From: Garcia nutans
Taxonomy: Eukaryota; Streptophyta; Magnoliopsida; Malpighiales; Euphorbiaceae
Assembly (NCBI GenBank): GCA_947685225.1
Contig: CANTUV010000022.1
Location: 9,156,501-9,220,500, forward strand
Reading direction: 5' to 3'
DNA length: 64,000 nt
Under the pieces are notes generated by a model. It was not told the DNA's origin. It worked only from the letters and a program-made list of their open reading frames with translations, and did no database searches. Position 1 is the stretch's first letter; each line of letters opens with the position of its first letter. Below, one piece after another: positions 46,321-59,398 of the stretch. Both the position numbers and the translations under genes were made by a program.

Positions 46321-47505
46321 AGCTGAGCAGGGTTAGAAAACACGGTCAACTTATGATGTAACCAACAAAATTCATCATTGACCAAAGGCTTAGTAAAAAT
46401 ATTAGCAATTTGACCATGAAAACTAATATATTTGACTTGTAATAACTTGTTCTTTACTCAATCATGAATAAAATGAAAATTAACTTCCTTGTGTTTAGTG
46501 CGATGATGAAATATCATATTAGCACTCCATTACATGGCACTTAAATTATCACACCATAGAGTAGGGGCAACACAAATTGGTAGTCCAATTTGACGCAACT
46601 ATAGATGAAGCCATGTTATCTCAAAAGTTGTTGTGGCATAACTATATACTCGGCTTCAGTGGAGAACCAAAATATAGAGCATTGCCTGCTAGAGACCTAA
46701 GATATCAAATTAGAATACAAATAAATGGTAAAGCTAATGGCGGACTAGCGATCATCAACTGAGCCTCCCCAATCTGCATCATTATATCTATGCAATAGAA
46801 AATTATACCGTTTGTTGAGAAAGAGTCAATGATTAAAAGTACCTTTTAGATACCTCAAAATTCTATTAACAACACTCCAATGAGTATCAGTTGGATATTA
46901 CATGAATTGAGAGACTTTGTTCACGACAAAGACAGTGTTAGGATGGGCAAAAGTCAAATATTGTAGACCACATACAACCCATTTTAGCCAATGTCAACTC
47001 CACAAAAGTAATAAAAAAGAGATAGATCAGTTTTGGTTCTACAGAAACCAAACTGACACAAGATATATATAAGCATTATGTTCCACATCGTGTGTGTTTA
47101 TTTTAAGCCATAAAGAAACCTTTTAAGCAAGCATATATGATCCTTTTTCTCTGGATCAACAAAATATGGAAGTTGAGCCATATAAATTTCTTCTTCTAAG
47201 AATCCATGTAAGAAAACATTAGAAATATCAATCTGTGTAACTTTCTATGCTCGAGAGACAACAATGAAAAGAAGAAGTCAAATGGTAGCAAACTTGACAA
47301 CATGACTAAAGGTGTCAGAAAAATCAATACCAAGATGCTGAGTATAACCTTTAGCAACTAAACAAGTTTTATATCTCTCAATCGAACCATTATGATTTCT
47401 TTTGGTTTTGTTAACCCATTTACACTCAACAAGATTTTGCTTAGGATTAGGAGGAACCAATTGCCATATGTCATTTTCCATGAGTGCATTATATTCAAGT
47501 TGCAT
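46321..47505 (-). pseudogene. RT and RNase H region of Copia-3, decayed
   Basis: The best part is 47505-47278 on -: MQLEYNALMENDIWQLVPPN, VECKWVNKTKRN, IERYKTCLVAKGYTQHLGID and FSDTFSHVVK, the N-terminal RT block. Further left, broken frames recall later RT and RNase H text (DIRRTK- and GYTDADWG-like positions) but no long open stretch remains and the YVDD motif is not readable. Confidence 0.7.
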
Positions 47506-47689
47506 TGCTTCATGCCAATGAGAGTGCTTTGGAGATTAAGAATAAGACATGAGATCAGATGCTGAAGTGACTATGACATTAAAAGAGGCTAGAGTCTTTG
47601 ATTCAACTTGAGCTTTAGTAATCATGTGATAATGGTGACCATTATTTGCATTTGAATGTGGAGTTTGTATGGTTGAAATTGTATGATCA

Positions 47690-48190
47690 AGATTAGGCAT
47701 GCCTACAGCTTGTAAACCAGAGATAGATGCACCCTCAAAAGTATGCTCATAATTAGGCATGCCCACATCTTAGAGATTAGAGTTAGAAGCACTCACAGAA
47801 ATAGTTTTAGAATAAGGCATGCCCATGTCTTATTGATAAGAAATAGAAGTAGATTGAGAATAAAATATGCCAAAATCTTATCGATCAGAGGTAGAGTCAC
47901 CTACATAAGTGGATTTAGAATAAGGCATGCCTGTGCCTTATTGGCTAAGTTACCCACAGAAATGGATTTAGAATAAGACAATGCTAACGTCTTATTGATC
48001 AGAGATAAAATCACTTACAAAAGTGTATTTAGAAAAGCGTGCCCACATCTTGTTTATTAGAGGCAGAAATACCCACAAAAGTAGACTTAGAATAAGGCGA
48101 GCCCACATCTTATTTATTGGAGGTAGAAGCACTCACAGAAGTGGATTTAGAATAAGTTGTGTCCATGGCTTATTAATTACTTACCTCTAG
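47690..48190. repeat. Minisatellite of about 60 bp within Copia-3 pol
   Basis: Nine diverged units begin near 47690, 47752, 47811, 47862, 47920, 47970, 48032, 48091 and 48150. Each has a core AATAAGGCATGCCCACATCT, then TATTGATNAGAGGTAGAAGC and ACTCACAGAAGTGGATTTAG. It lies between the integrase and RT parts, where Copia polyproteins have a variable linker. On - one frame gives a Ser/Thr-rich repeat (SKSTSVSAS-like). Confidence 0.8.
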
Positions 48191-48663
48191 ATGCACAGAA
48201 TTAGATATGTCCATAATGGAAACCAAATCAGAATATGATAAGTTGAAAATAAGAGATGGGTTAGGCATGAAAGATGTAGTGGTACTCGCATCAACATGCT
48301 TGGCAAAGGGAAACACCTGTTCATCAAGCATAATATGGGTGAGACATAAAATTTATTGGTTTAGATATTAAAACATTTATAACCTTTGTGAGTTCTGCTA
48401 TAGCCTAGCAAAACACATGGATGAGATCAAGCTGACAATTTATCAACATAATAGGAACTTAACCAAGGACAACATATGCAATAAAAAATTTCGAAGAGCA
48501 TTATAATTTAGCTTATGATTAAATTTTTTTTTCAAAAGGAGACATATTGTAAACAGGAGCAGGTAAGTGATTTATGGCATAAACAGTTGAATCAAATGCA
48601 TTCATCTAAAATTTATGGGGAGCAGAAACATGATATAGAAGAGCTCTACTAGTTTCTACATAT

Positions 48664-50238
48664 GTTTTTAGGTTCATAGCATAGCTTAACTGCAAGTATA
48701 TAGGTTGCAAACAAGTAATATAGTGATAAGTAAAGTATTATTCCCACAAAGAATGATATTTTAAGTATCAAATAATTAAACTAATTATTATTTGGATTAA
48801 AAATAGAATTAAAAATTTTAAATCACTTAAAACTAAAAATAAGATTATTTTTTTATTTAAATCTAATATTTTTGGCATCAAAGCTACATTTTCTTCATCG
48901 ATTGACTATGAATTTTCTAATCTATTGATTTAATTGTTAGCCACCTTTGATTATTAGTTAGATTTTTCTAATTTAAGATATGGTCTCTCTTAAGTATTAA
49001 ACCAAAAATTGAACTTAATATTATGTTCACTCTCATTATCACAAACAATTAAGTTAATTCATTAAGTTTTATGGGAATCTTTCATCAACTTCTTAACAGT
49101 TTACCTTATATCTAAGTAAAAACTTAACTTAAGATTATTATCTTCTTGAACTAATGTTATGTTTTCACTCTCACTTTATCATACAAACATCTTAAATCAA
49201 ATATTTATTGGCCTGATAAATATTGCATGAAGATCAAATATAATAAAATAATCATAAAAAAATTTTAATTTAATCAAATAAGAATGAATTATTCCATAGC
49301 AAAATCAATAAAAGGGTCTAGCCCTGATTGGGATTTTAGTTACTCATAATTGAAATAAAGACTAAAAAGAAAAAAGAAAGAGTAGGAGACATGATTAAAC
49401 TAAAAATAAATAAGAAAAAATCAAACTTGAAAACTTTGGATTAAATGAAGTTTCTTGATCTTGAACTTCTTCTTGAACTAAGCTTATCCTGCTCTTCAAA
49501 TCTTGATTAAAAATTAGAAAATTTACAACTAAAAATTGACATTCCTGTTGAGAAAGAGGCTTGGTTATTTATAGGGGCAGTTAGGTATTCTTTCTTGATT
49601 AAGAAACAATTTAGGTTAGATTTGGAGGAGTTCTAATTGAATAAGAAGCAAAATCTTGAGATATCTCCTCTTAAAATCGAATTTTCACCTGCCTTTCACT
49701 TCTCACGGTCGTGGCCTTGAGATTCCACGCCTGTGTATAATTATTTTGCTCAAACTCTATAAAATTCCCTTCAAAACAGTGCCAAAATCAAGTCTACGGT
49801 CGTGGCTTTGGAATCCCACACTGTGGACTTCAAAATGCCTCTGACCTTGCATATTTTGCCACTAAAAAATTTAAAAAATTATGATTCAAAGTCTAAGGTC
49901 GTGGCTTTTTAATCTCAGGGCCTTAGAGTTCAACTTTTCTCTGGACTTCGTGATTTCTTGTATTTAATTGTATTTTCAAATTCATAGTTATGTATGGTAT
50001 TTTATATGACCATATAAAAGTCATTTTTTTCTATTTTTGAGCTTCTTTTAGCCTCATTTTTATTTTTCTTCAATTTTTCACATTTTTTAGCCAAAATAAG
50101 TTCAATTTTCTTACTTGTAAGACCATACTTGAAAGAATAAATATTCTAACTTTTACAATAAAATTTGATCAAATTTAATTGATAACAATAAAAATACAAC
50201 TAGAATAAAACTAAATAATATACAAAATATGGTCTTAT
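48664..50238. mobile_element. Nested insertion in Copia-3 (solo LTR or small non-autonomous element)
   Basis: On either side the Copia-3 integrase reading resumes: AERSIDI-like to the right and VETSRALLYHV to the left, joined at CATAT, which occurs at 48659-48663 and 50239-50243. The 1575-bp insert starts GTTTTTAGGTTCATAGC. It contains CAAGTATATAGGTTGCAAAC and ATTCCCACAAAGAATG, wording common at the start of plant non-autonomous LTR sequences. It also has three diverged repeats around GGTCGTGGC (49705, 49797, 49898). No coding region. A solo LTR is the likeliest reading; the ends are uncertain by a few bases. Confidence 0.6.
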
Positions 50239-50894
50239 CATATATCTATGCTTCTTTCAGCACAACCATATTGTTCAAGGGTGCATGGGCAAGAAACTCA
50301 TTGAGATATTCTATTTTCACGAAGATATTCAGATAAAAAGTGGAATTTACCATCCCAATTGACTTGAAAAACTTTAATTGGTTGCTTAATTTTTTTTTAA
50401 ACTAAGGTATGAAATTATTTAAAAATAGAGAAAATTTCAAATTTAAGATGTAAAAAATAAATCTAAGTATGTTTGGAGTAACGATCATAAAAAATAATAT
50501 AATAATGAAATCCATCATTATAGACAACTAAAGAAGGTCCTTACAAATTTGAATAAATCAAATCTAAACAGGTGATAAACTGAAGAGGAAGATAAATGAA
50601 AAGGAAGTTTATGACTTTTCAATATAGCACAAGATTGACAAAAGGAATTAAAATCACTAGAACCAGAAATTAATTAATGGTTGATTCCTCTTCGAATTGC
50701 TAGTGTATTTGTATGTCCTAACCACGCATGCCGAGTGGAGAGAGAAGCCAAATAAGTTTAGACAGTGAAACTCTTGGGCATGATAGAGAAGGAATACAAG
50801 CCACTCTCACTCTCGCCTCGGTATAAGATATCCTTTGTTTTCAAGTCTTTATTAAAAAAGGCAAGGAAAATAATTCCAAAAAGACTTAGTTATA

Positions 50895-51287
50895 TCATGC
50901 AAAAGAATCAACATATAATAAATTTTGTATAGCACTTGGAACACATAAAATATCAAGAAGAGAAAGCTGACGATTATCAAATGTAACACAAGAATTTCTA
51001 ATATGAGATATGGGTAATTTAGAACTATTACTAAGCGTAACTTCTTTAGGTTCAATATACTCAAAATGAATTGCCAAGTTGTCAAAGTCAACAGTTAAAT
51101 ACTGTGTGCCACCATTGTCCATCAGCCATGCCTGAGTAGGTTGGGATGATGTACTTGCTAAATTCAATACTGGTTTTATAGAAGTATGAGTAACTAAAGT
51201 ATTCACTTTAGAAATATAACATATCCTTGCAATATGATCATTGTCATTACAGTTGTGACACACAATTATATGAGTGTTTGAAGACAT
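50895..51287 (-). pseudogene. Zinc knuckle, protease and pre-integrase part of Copia-3
   Basis: Frame 51287-50895 on - reads CHNCNDNDHIARIC (zinc knuckle with an altered second half), WLMDNGGTQYLTVDF at the protease site, where the usual DSGAT has become DNGGT, and SKLPISHIRNS plus LSLLDILCVPSAIQNLLYVD of the pre-integrase region. The protease change would remove the catalytic Asp-Ser/Thr-Gly triplet spacing. Confidence 0.75.
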
Positions 51288-51705
51288 ACAAACTAAGATT
51301 GAAAACCGTTAGATTGGCAATAACCACGATACAATTGAGAGGGAGAAGAAGAGGATTGATCATTGTTTTGATCACGGCCATGTCCTCCTTTTTCTCCGTC
51401 ACACCCACATTTTGACTTATGGAAAAAAATTAAGAAAATTAGACAGATGGTGAAATGATGGTTGTCTTTCTTCTGTACGTTTCAGATACTTTTCTTCTAT
51501 CAGAGACATACCATAAAAGATCATCAAAATCATAATCATCAGTGATATTCAATCATTCTAGTAAATAATTTATAGGCTAGTCCAAGTCTAGCCATAACAA
51601 ATCCAATTAAGTCTTTATCCAAAATAGGACATTGTATAGCAGCTAATTTATCTGCAATTCCTTTAGCGCGTAAAACATAGGTCTTAATAGAAAAATTTTC
51701 ACACT

Positions 51706-51951
51706 TCAAATTTTGCAATTATGCATGTAACTCTTTGGTTTGAGCCTCTTATCAAGATGCATAGGTGAAGATAAGTTTGTTCCATACTGCATAGACTGTT
51801 GTCGCACCAACCAATTGAGGCAGGACCCCTTTAGAAGCTGAAGCAATGATCCAGCTGAGTAGAATCTAATCCGAGAGTTTCCAAATTTTGAACGCATGGA
51901 TTGGTATGAGATATTTAAATTTAGACGATGAAATTGGTTCACTTTGATCAA
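51706..51951 (-). pseudogene. Gag fragment of Copia-3
   Basis: On -, SAGSLLQLLKGSCLNWLVRQ and YMHNCKI flank text resembling the UBN2-type gag region (AAQVWNKL- and LKDQLKTLKKG-like positions in adjacent frames). It is heavily shifted. Assignment rests mainly on its position between the primer site and the zinc knuckle. Confidence 0.5.
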
Positions 51952-52181
51952 TGTAATGTTCTAGACCGTAACCAATTACTATGGGAAAAAACAATGTCTT
52001 TCATAATAAAAAATTTGTAGTGTAAGTTTAAATGTTATTGATGTGAAAGATTAGGTGAAATAAAAAATAAAGAAATTGGAGCATAAGGGGTTGACACTAA
52101 TACAACTGCAGTCTGCAATAGCTGTAGAATTGTGATTATTAATATTTTAGCTTTCAGTGAAAGACAATGCAGTTAGGATTT

Positions 52182-52194
52182 GACTTTGATATCA
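52182..52194 (-). other. Primer binding site of Copia-3
   Basis: TGATATCAAAGTC on -, a slightly altered initiator tRNA-Met site, directly next to the 5' LTR. Confidence 0.7.
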
Positions 52195-52357
52195 TGAAAG
52201 AATTAAAGACCCAATAATATTCTATTAACAATAAGAGATATTTATATAAGAGTATACCTAATAAGAATATGAATATTTAACCAATAAAATATATGATACA
52301 ATATTTACATTCCTAAAATATAACAACTATCATAATGGGATTACATTCCTTATCACA
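52195..52357 (-). repeat. 5' LTR of Copia-3
   Basis: 163 bp, partner of 46150-46310. Clearly more diverged than the LTR pairs of the other Copia copies. Confidence 0.8.
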
Positions 52358-52929
52358 TGTAACCACAGTATAGCAACTAGCAAGTTATTAAAAAGGTTAT
52401 CTAGTCATATGGTACAAATATTATGAATATTTTAATATATTCTTCTAACTGAAAAAAAAAGTTTAAGTTAGTGATGGAATTTTAAATTTCATTGAAATTT
52501 AAGAGTTTGATGGAATCTTAAAGTTGGTTGGAATCTAAGTATTTGATGGAATTGTAAAATTCATTGAAATTTAAGTATTATTCTATTACTCAGTTTCCAT
52601 TTATTTTTAATTATAAAATAAGAAAAAATAACAAAACAAAAATTACATTTGATATATTATAATTTTTATGATTTTAGATATTCCAGTAAAATTTTATTTC
52701 TTTATTATTTTATTTCAATTTTATATAATTTTATCTTTTATAATTTATTAGTTTTTATTTTACTCAATTTTATATAAAATTAACTAATATTCACCTTTTT
52801 TTTTCAACTGATTAAATCAACAATTATATGTGCAACAATTTATATATATATATTTAACTTCTAAGAAAGTATGGAAATAGCATTATGAACTTAAAAAAAC
52901 CCTGAAAATTAGAAATATTTGGTAAGCTG
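52358..52929. other. AT-rich spacer between Copia-3 and Copia-4
   Basis: No gene. A short repeat of the type TTTGATGGAATTTTAAATTC and ATTGAAATTTAAG recurs three times at 52470-52580. Confidence 0.55.
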
Positions 52930-53364
52930 TGTTAGCAATTCTATTTCAGAAAACTGTAATGGATCTTTAGTTCTAGTCATTGTTTGATAAAAGAAAATAA
53001 TCGGAAGCGTACCTTGATCCATGGCTTTGATCCTGTTCCGTAGAAAAACTGAGTTCTGCGTTCAAAAATTTTCTTCCCTCTAATCTATTTCCTTAAACTT
53101 TCTCACGATGATCAGAGAATGGGATAAGAGAGAAATTAAATATAACCGTTCTCATTAGGTAACTGAAAAAAAAACCTCTTTTATTTATTTCTCTCTTACT
53201 TATTTAATAATTAAGGGAAAGGGTATTTAAACCCAAACCGGTTCTTAACCTTTAAACCCAATAACCATCATCTCAGGTCAACTTTAATCAAAATCGGTCG
53301 TCTTTAATTAAATCCGTTAAGTAATCACATGGGCCACATTATGGATTATTAAAATAATCTAACA
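52930..53364 (-). repeat. 3' LTR of Copia-4
   Basis: 435 bp; on + it runs from TGTTAGCAATTC to ATAATCTAACA. It is left of the coding region and downstream in element orientation. Confidence 0.95.
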
Positions 53365-53376
53365 ATCTCCCACTTG
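53365..53376 (-). other. Polypurine tract of Copia-4
   Basis: CAAGTGGGAGAT on -, adjoining the 3' LTR. Identical to the Copia-1 tract at 22964-22975. Confidence 0.85.
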
Positions 53377-53689
53377 GCCCATGCGCATACTTGAATATCC
53401 ATTAACTTTTATTTGGAATTAAAATGATTGAATTATGGCGGTCACAAGTCATTAAGTCGACATGATCCCTTCCATATATCACAAACCACCTCAATTCACA
53501 AAGATACTTTAATTGAGAAAATACAACAAACAATACATTGTTGCTTTCAACATCATTTTTATCACACTCAAACAATAAATGTATACAACTATAATGTGGA
53601 CAACAATTAAATAAAGCAAAATCCAACTTTAATTGAATTCTTAAGTGTCACAACATAATGAGCAAAATAACCATATGTACATATGAACA

Positions 53690-56600
53690 TCATGCTAACA
53701 AGGACTTATCTATAATGTCCATCCTTTCTACATGGCCAATAAAGGTTTTGGGCGGTAAGCCTTTAGTTAACGAATCCGCTATCATCAAGTAAGTACCAAT
53801 ATGCTCAATTGACACTTTGAGATTTTGCACTTCTTCTTTCACAGATAGGTATTTTAAAACCATATGTTTAGCACCTTTAGAATACCTATCATTCTTAGAG
53901 AAGAAAACAGCTGCAGAATTATCACAATAAATTCTCAACGGTCTAGTTATACTGTCGACAATACTTAGACTTGAGACACAGTTCTGCAACCACAATGCTT
54001 GAACAGTGGCCTCAAAGCATGCCACAAATTCGGCTTCCATAGTGGAAGTAGCAATGACAGACTGCTTTTCACTTTTCCATGAAATTGCTCCTCCAGCCAA
54101 GAGAAACATGTAGCCAAATGTAGACTTTCTCGAATCTACACAACCGGCATAGTCTGAATTTGAATATCCTACCACTTCTAGATGGTTGGATTTCCGGTAT
54201 GTGAGTATGTGATTCTTAGTGCCTTGTAGATATCTAAGTACTTTCTTTGCAGCTCTCCAATGATCCATTCCGGGATTACTTTGATATCGACCTAACATTC
54301 CGACCGCAAAACTGATATCCGGTCGAGTACATGTCTGAACATACATTAAGCTCCCAACTACTGTGGTATAAGGAAAAGACTCCATTTCTTTTCGTTCCAA
54401 ATCATTTTTAGGACATTGCATTTCGCTAAATTTGTCTCCCTTCTGAATTGGAACTATCCCTTTTCCATCCTAAATCTCTCTAATACTTTGTTAATGTAAG
54501 CTCTTTGAGACAATCCTAACAATCCTTGTGATCTGTCACGGAATATTTCTATTCCTATCACATAAGATGCCTCACCCATATCTTTCATTTCAAAGTTCTT
54601 AGAGAGAAATTCCTTTACATCATGTAACATGGCAATATCATTTGCAGCAAGAAGAATATCATCAACATATAAGACTAAAACAATGAACTTGCTCCCACTA
54701 ATCTTCATATAGATACACCGATCAACAGTGTTTTCTATAAAACCATATGAAGTAATTGTACTGTTAAACTTAAGGTACCATTGACGAGAAGCTTATTTTA
54801 GTCCATATATTGACTTCTTTAATTTACACACTAAATTTTCCTTTCCTGTGGTCACAAAACCTTCTGGTTGGTCCATATATACTTCCTCCTCTAATTCACC
54901 ATTAAGAAAAGCAATTTTTACATCCATTTGGTGAAGCTCTAAATCATAATGAGCTACCAAAGCCAAAATAATTCTTAAAGAGTCCTTTTTAGAAACTGGA
55001 GAAAAAGTCTCTTTATAGTCAATGTCATCTTTCTGAGTATAACCCTTAGTAACAAGTCTGGCCTTAAACCTTTCAATGTTGCCTTTTGAGCCTCGTTTAG
55101 TCTTAAAGACCCATTTACAACCGACTCGTTTAGAACCTTTAGGCTACACTACTAAGTCCCAAAACTTTGTTATCACTCATTGACTTTAACTCTTCTTCCA
55201 TGGCATTAAACCACTTTTCAGAATTATTACATTCCATGGCTTCCTGAAAAGAGACTGGATCCTTATCAATGCTCAAATCACATTCATGTTCAAGAGAGTA
55301 TACCACATAATCACTTGAAATAGCTGGCCTTTTCTATCTTTCTGACCTCCGTAATGCTATTTCTTGTGAAACCACTTGCTCATTTGCGACTTGTTCATTA
55401 TTTTCAGGCTCATCATTTATATGATCATTTTGTGGGATTGGAATGTTATTTTGTTGTTCAATTGCTTTATTAGCCCGTGATACAACAAAAGGAACAACAA
55501 TAGAAGAAGAGATATTAGGAGAATCCGTCTGAATTGGATCCTCAACCTGAATCTCTTGCAAATCCACTTTACGTTGTTCACTACTCCCACTAGATTGACC
55601 ATTCTCAATGAAACGAGCATTTCTAGACTCAATGATTCTTGTACTATGGTTAGGACAATAAAATCTGTACCCTTTTGACTTTTCAGGATATCCAATAAAA
55701 AATCCACTAACTGTTCTAGCATCAAGCTTCTTTTCATGTGGATTATATATCCTAATTTCAGCTGGGCAACCCCAAATATGAAGATGCCTCAAACTAGGTT
55801 TCCTTCCTGTCCATAGTTCATAAGGGGTCTTAGGAACTGCTTTACTAGGAACCTTATTAAGCAAATATGTAGCAGTCTTTAATGCATGCACCCATAATGA
55901 TAAAGGTACAGAACAATTATTTAACATACTCCTAACCATTTCAATCAGAGTACGATTTCGCCTCTCAGCTACACCATTCTGCTGAGGCGTACCAGGCATT
56001 GTATACTGTGCACAAATGCCTCGCTTTTCAAGGAATTTTGCAAATGGACCTGGACATTGTCCATTTTCATTAAATTTACCATAATATTCACCACCTCTAT
56101 CAGACCTCACAATTTTAACTTTTCTATTTAACTGCCTTTCCACCTCATTAATGAATATTTCTAGAATATCCACTGATTGAGACTTTTCATGCAGTAAATA
56201 TACATAACCATACCGTGAGAAATCATCAATAAAAGTGATAAAATACTTTTCACCGCCCTAAGAGGGAACGCCAAAAGGACCACAAATATCAGTATGTATA
56301 AGATCAAGAAGTTCACTGCTTCTTATGGTTGGGTTCTTTAATGTGTGTTTAGTTTGCTTGCCTTCAATGCAATCTATACACACATCCCAATCAGTAAAAT
56401 CCAATTGAGGTAAGATTCCACCTTTCACTAACCTCAAAATCCTTTCTTTGGAAATGTGTCCTAATCTTTGATGCCATAAGAAAGCAGAACATTCATCATG
56501 TGCACTACGTTTATTACCTATATTGTGCTCAACATTAAACAAAGATTCCATAAATTTAGTATCAAGATTAAAATGATATAAACCATCAATCAAAGTACCA

Positions 56601-57766
56601 GAACCATAAAAATACTTATGTTTATACAAAGAAAATGTACCATTACCAAACTTAATACTAAAACCATTATTATCCAACATTCCAATAGAAACCAAATTCC
56701 TAGCACAATCAGGAACATAAAGACACCTTTCAAGATCTAAATGACAACCAGTGTCCAAGATCAATCTGTAAGTCCCAATTCCTTCTATTTGTGCCTTCAT
56801 TCTGTTTCCCATATAAAGAAACTGTTCAGTTTCTTTTATGGTTTGGATCGAAAGGAATCCCTGTAAAATGTGAGACACATGAGTAGTCGCACCAGAATCT
56901 ATCCACCAGGTATTATAAGGCACTTCAATAAGATTTGATTCGAAACATACTGAAACATAAAAAATACCTTTCTTTTCGAACCACATCTTTCTTTTAGGAC
57001 AATCCTTCTTGAAGTGACCAGTCTTATTACAGAAATAGCACTTCGATTCCTTATGGATTTGGCCCTCACGAACCTTCATTAGGGCTTTGTCCTTTTTCTT
57101 GCCTTTCTTCCCTGATTTGCTCTTGCTGCTTCCAGCTCCATCATGAAAAGAGAGATTGGCAGAGTGTTCCTTCACCTTCTTTAATCTCCCTTCCTCTTGA
57201 ATTAACATGGCCTTGATTTCCTGAATGTTCCATTTTTCCTTGAGGGTGTTGTAATTCACCTGGAACTGACCAAACTCAACATGAAGTGAGTTAATAATAA
57301 ACTGAACAAGGAAAGTTTCACTCACATCCATTCCCATCGATTTCAATTTTGCTACCAAATTCTACATGTCAGTCACATGATCATGAATAGATTGTGACCA
57401 ATTAAACTTCCTGGTCGTGAGCTCACTCATTAAGGAGCCTATTATAGACTTGTCAGCAATGTCTGATTGGGAGTACTCCTTAATTTTCAGCATGTACTCT
57501 CTGGCGCCATCTGTTTTAGGCATTGACGGCTTGACATTTTCAGCCATCGTCATCCTCATTAAGTTCAAGCTCAGCCTATTAGACCACTCCCAAGCCTCAT
57601 AGTGAGACTTTTCCTCTTCAGTACTGGTCTCTGTAATGACTGCTGGCTTTTCAGAAACTAACGCCAAGTCTAGGTCCAAAACTCCCAACTGGTAATGGAT
57701 TTGTTCAGACCAGTCATCATAGTTCAATCCGTTGAACTTAATCAATCCAGTACCCATAGCAAACAT
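53690..57766 (-). pseudogene. gag-pol of Copia-4, disrupted
   Basis: Starts at Met 57766. Gag GLNYDDWSEQIHYQLGVLD; zinc knuckle CYFCNKTGHFKKDCPKRK intact (near 57045); protease WWIDSGATTHVS; pre-integrase LWHQRLGHISKERI; integrase HTDICGPF, FIDDFSRYGY-like, RSDRGGEYYG and PQQNGVAERRNRT; RT with LVLYVDDILLA (54680); RNase H YSNSDYAGCVDSRKST and STMEAEFVACFEA; end PKTFIGHVERM. Lesions: TAG at 57362-57364, 56258-56260 and 55334-55336; a one-base shift with TAG near 55150-55165; TAA at 54793-54795 in GLKQAS; a shift back near 54450. RNase H (54421-53690) is intact. Confidence 0.92.
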
Positions 57767-58948
57767 TTTAGAATAAGCTGCAATACATACTCACACATTA
57801 ATGCTTTGAGAAAACATAATAGATTCAAACAAATAACAACCTTAATTATGTATTTAAGTTTACCTTTGGGTAATACTTAAATACAAAGATACAAACATAT
57901 AATGATGTCAAGAATAAGGATACTATAATAGACTTTCAATCATACTATAGACAATATGCATGTTATCTTTAGATATATATTCATACTCACCAAGCATAAT
58001 CTCAAGTCTCTTTGATGTCATTAACTATAAGTAATGGTCTACCTTTGGGTAACCTCACAACATTATAATTAATGATCGCAATTGTTCAATTTTATCTTTC
58101 ATGTCATTTAACGACATAAAAAATATGAACAATTGAAGTATACAATTAAATATTTAAATAAATTCTAAGCAAGGCCACTTTAGTGACTAACAAGCTTTCC
58201 ATACAATAAACATTTAAATTGTATAATCTTTAATAATGCAATTAGGCAATTAAAGTTTATGTTCACCAATTGCACATTAGATTGTTTTTTTTTTTTTATG
58301 GTTACATTACTGGACCATAATATAATTTAAACCATAATATAATTTAACTATTATAAATAAACAATATAATGGTTACATTACTCATTGTTTTGCTTCGTTT
58401 CACTGTACCTTTAATAGAAAAAAATTCTCTTTAATAGTGGCTTCAGTTTCACCATGAAAAGCAAAACAACTTACCACCATATAAAACAAAACACCTTAAC
58501 ATCATTAATTATTGCTTCAATTCCATAAAACCAAAAAGTAATACAATACAGACAAATTGACACTTCTTTCATTATTTCTACTTTAATGCCAATAATCCAG
58601 TGCATAAATATATGGACTAAAATAAACATCAATCACGTGGTCTCAATCCAAACCACAATACATATAAAGCAATATAATATAATACTATATTAAATCAATT
58701 TCAAACAAAGACAAAAATAAACTATTAAAATTGAAATCATTAACGCGATAACGTTAACCTTTAATAATCGGCGCCTTTCAATGATTCCTCACCATTAATG
58801 TTTCAAACTTTCGAAACGATGACAATTCAATAATCGACAACTTTCGAAACGAAAGCAATTCAGTTAATTCCGAAAGCCTTAGCCAATTTATCGACGAAAT
58901 AATTTACTTTAAGAAATCCATTAATCAAACAAAACTAGAACAAAATCA
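57767..58948 (-). other. Untranslated leader of Copia-4
   Basis: About 1.2 kb between primer site and gag without coding potential. Repeated words such as ATTAAAGGTTAACGTTATCG and TTTCGAAA sit near the primer site. A T-run of 11 lies at about 58286-58296. Confidence 0.6.
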
Positions 58949-58961
58949 GGCTCTAATACCA
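58949..58961 (-). other. Primer binding site of Copia-4
   Basis: TGGTATTAGAGCC on -, next to the 5' LTR; initiator tRNA-Met type with one changed base (C to T). Confidence 0.85.
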
Positions 58962-58963
58962 AT

Positions 58964-59398
58964 TGTTAGCAATTCTATTTCAGAAAACTATAATGGATCT
59001 TTAGTTCTAGTCATTGTTTGATAAAAGAAAATAATCGGAAGCGTACCTTGATCCATGGTTTTGATCCTGTTCCGTAGAAAAACTGAGTTCTGCGTTCAAA
59101 AATTTTCTTCCCTCTAATCTATTTCCTTAAACTTTCTCACGATGATCAGAGAATGGGATAAGAGAGAAATTAAATATAACCGTTCTCATTAGGTAACTGA
59201 AAAAAAAACCCCTTTTATTTATTTCTCTCTTACTTATTTAATAATTAGAGGAAAGGGTATTTAAGCCCAAACCGGTTCTTAACCTTTAAACCCAATAACC
59301 ATCATCTCGGGTCAACTTTAATCAGAATCGGTCGTCTTTAATTAAATCCGTTAAGTAATCACATGGGTCACATTATGGATTATTAAAATAATCTAACA
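58964..59398 (-). repeat. 5' LTR of Copia-4
   Basis: 435 bp, followed on + by the right target duplication AGCTG. Confidence 0.95.

Larger units (their letters stand above)
46150..52357 (-). mobile_element. Copia-3: old degenerate Copia element
   Basis: A minus-strand element with short diverged LTRs (46150-46310 and 52195-52357), a primer site TGATATCAAAGTC next to the right LTR, and a polypurine tract (TACGAGGGAG on -) next to the left LTR. Gag, zinc knuckle, integrase and RT pieces follow in Copia order on -, separated by many stops and shifts. No convincing target duplication remains. A 1.6-kb insertion lies at 48664-50238 and a minisatellite at 47690-48190. It appears to be the oldest of the four Copia copies. 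Confidence 0.85.
52930..59398 (-). mobile_element. Copia-4: complete Copia retrotransposon, minus strand
   Basis: 6.47 kb with two 435-bp LTRs and a perfect 5-bp target duplication AGCTG (52925-52929 and 59399-59403). The LTRs differ at about nine or ten sites by eye (about 2%). Polypurine tract (53365-53376) and integrase wording match Copia-1, so the two belong to related lineages although their LTRs are not alike. Coding region on - from 57766 to 53690, broken by stops and two frameshifts. Confidence 0.95.

Noticed and set aside
47690..48190. Regular ~60-bp repeat that could be mistaken for a CRISPR array
   Set aside because: Units are diverged throughout without constant repeats and variable spacers, and it lies in a plant retrotransposon.
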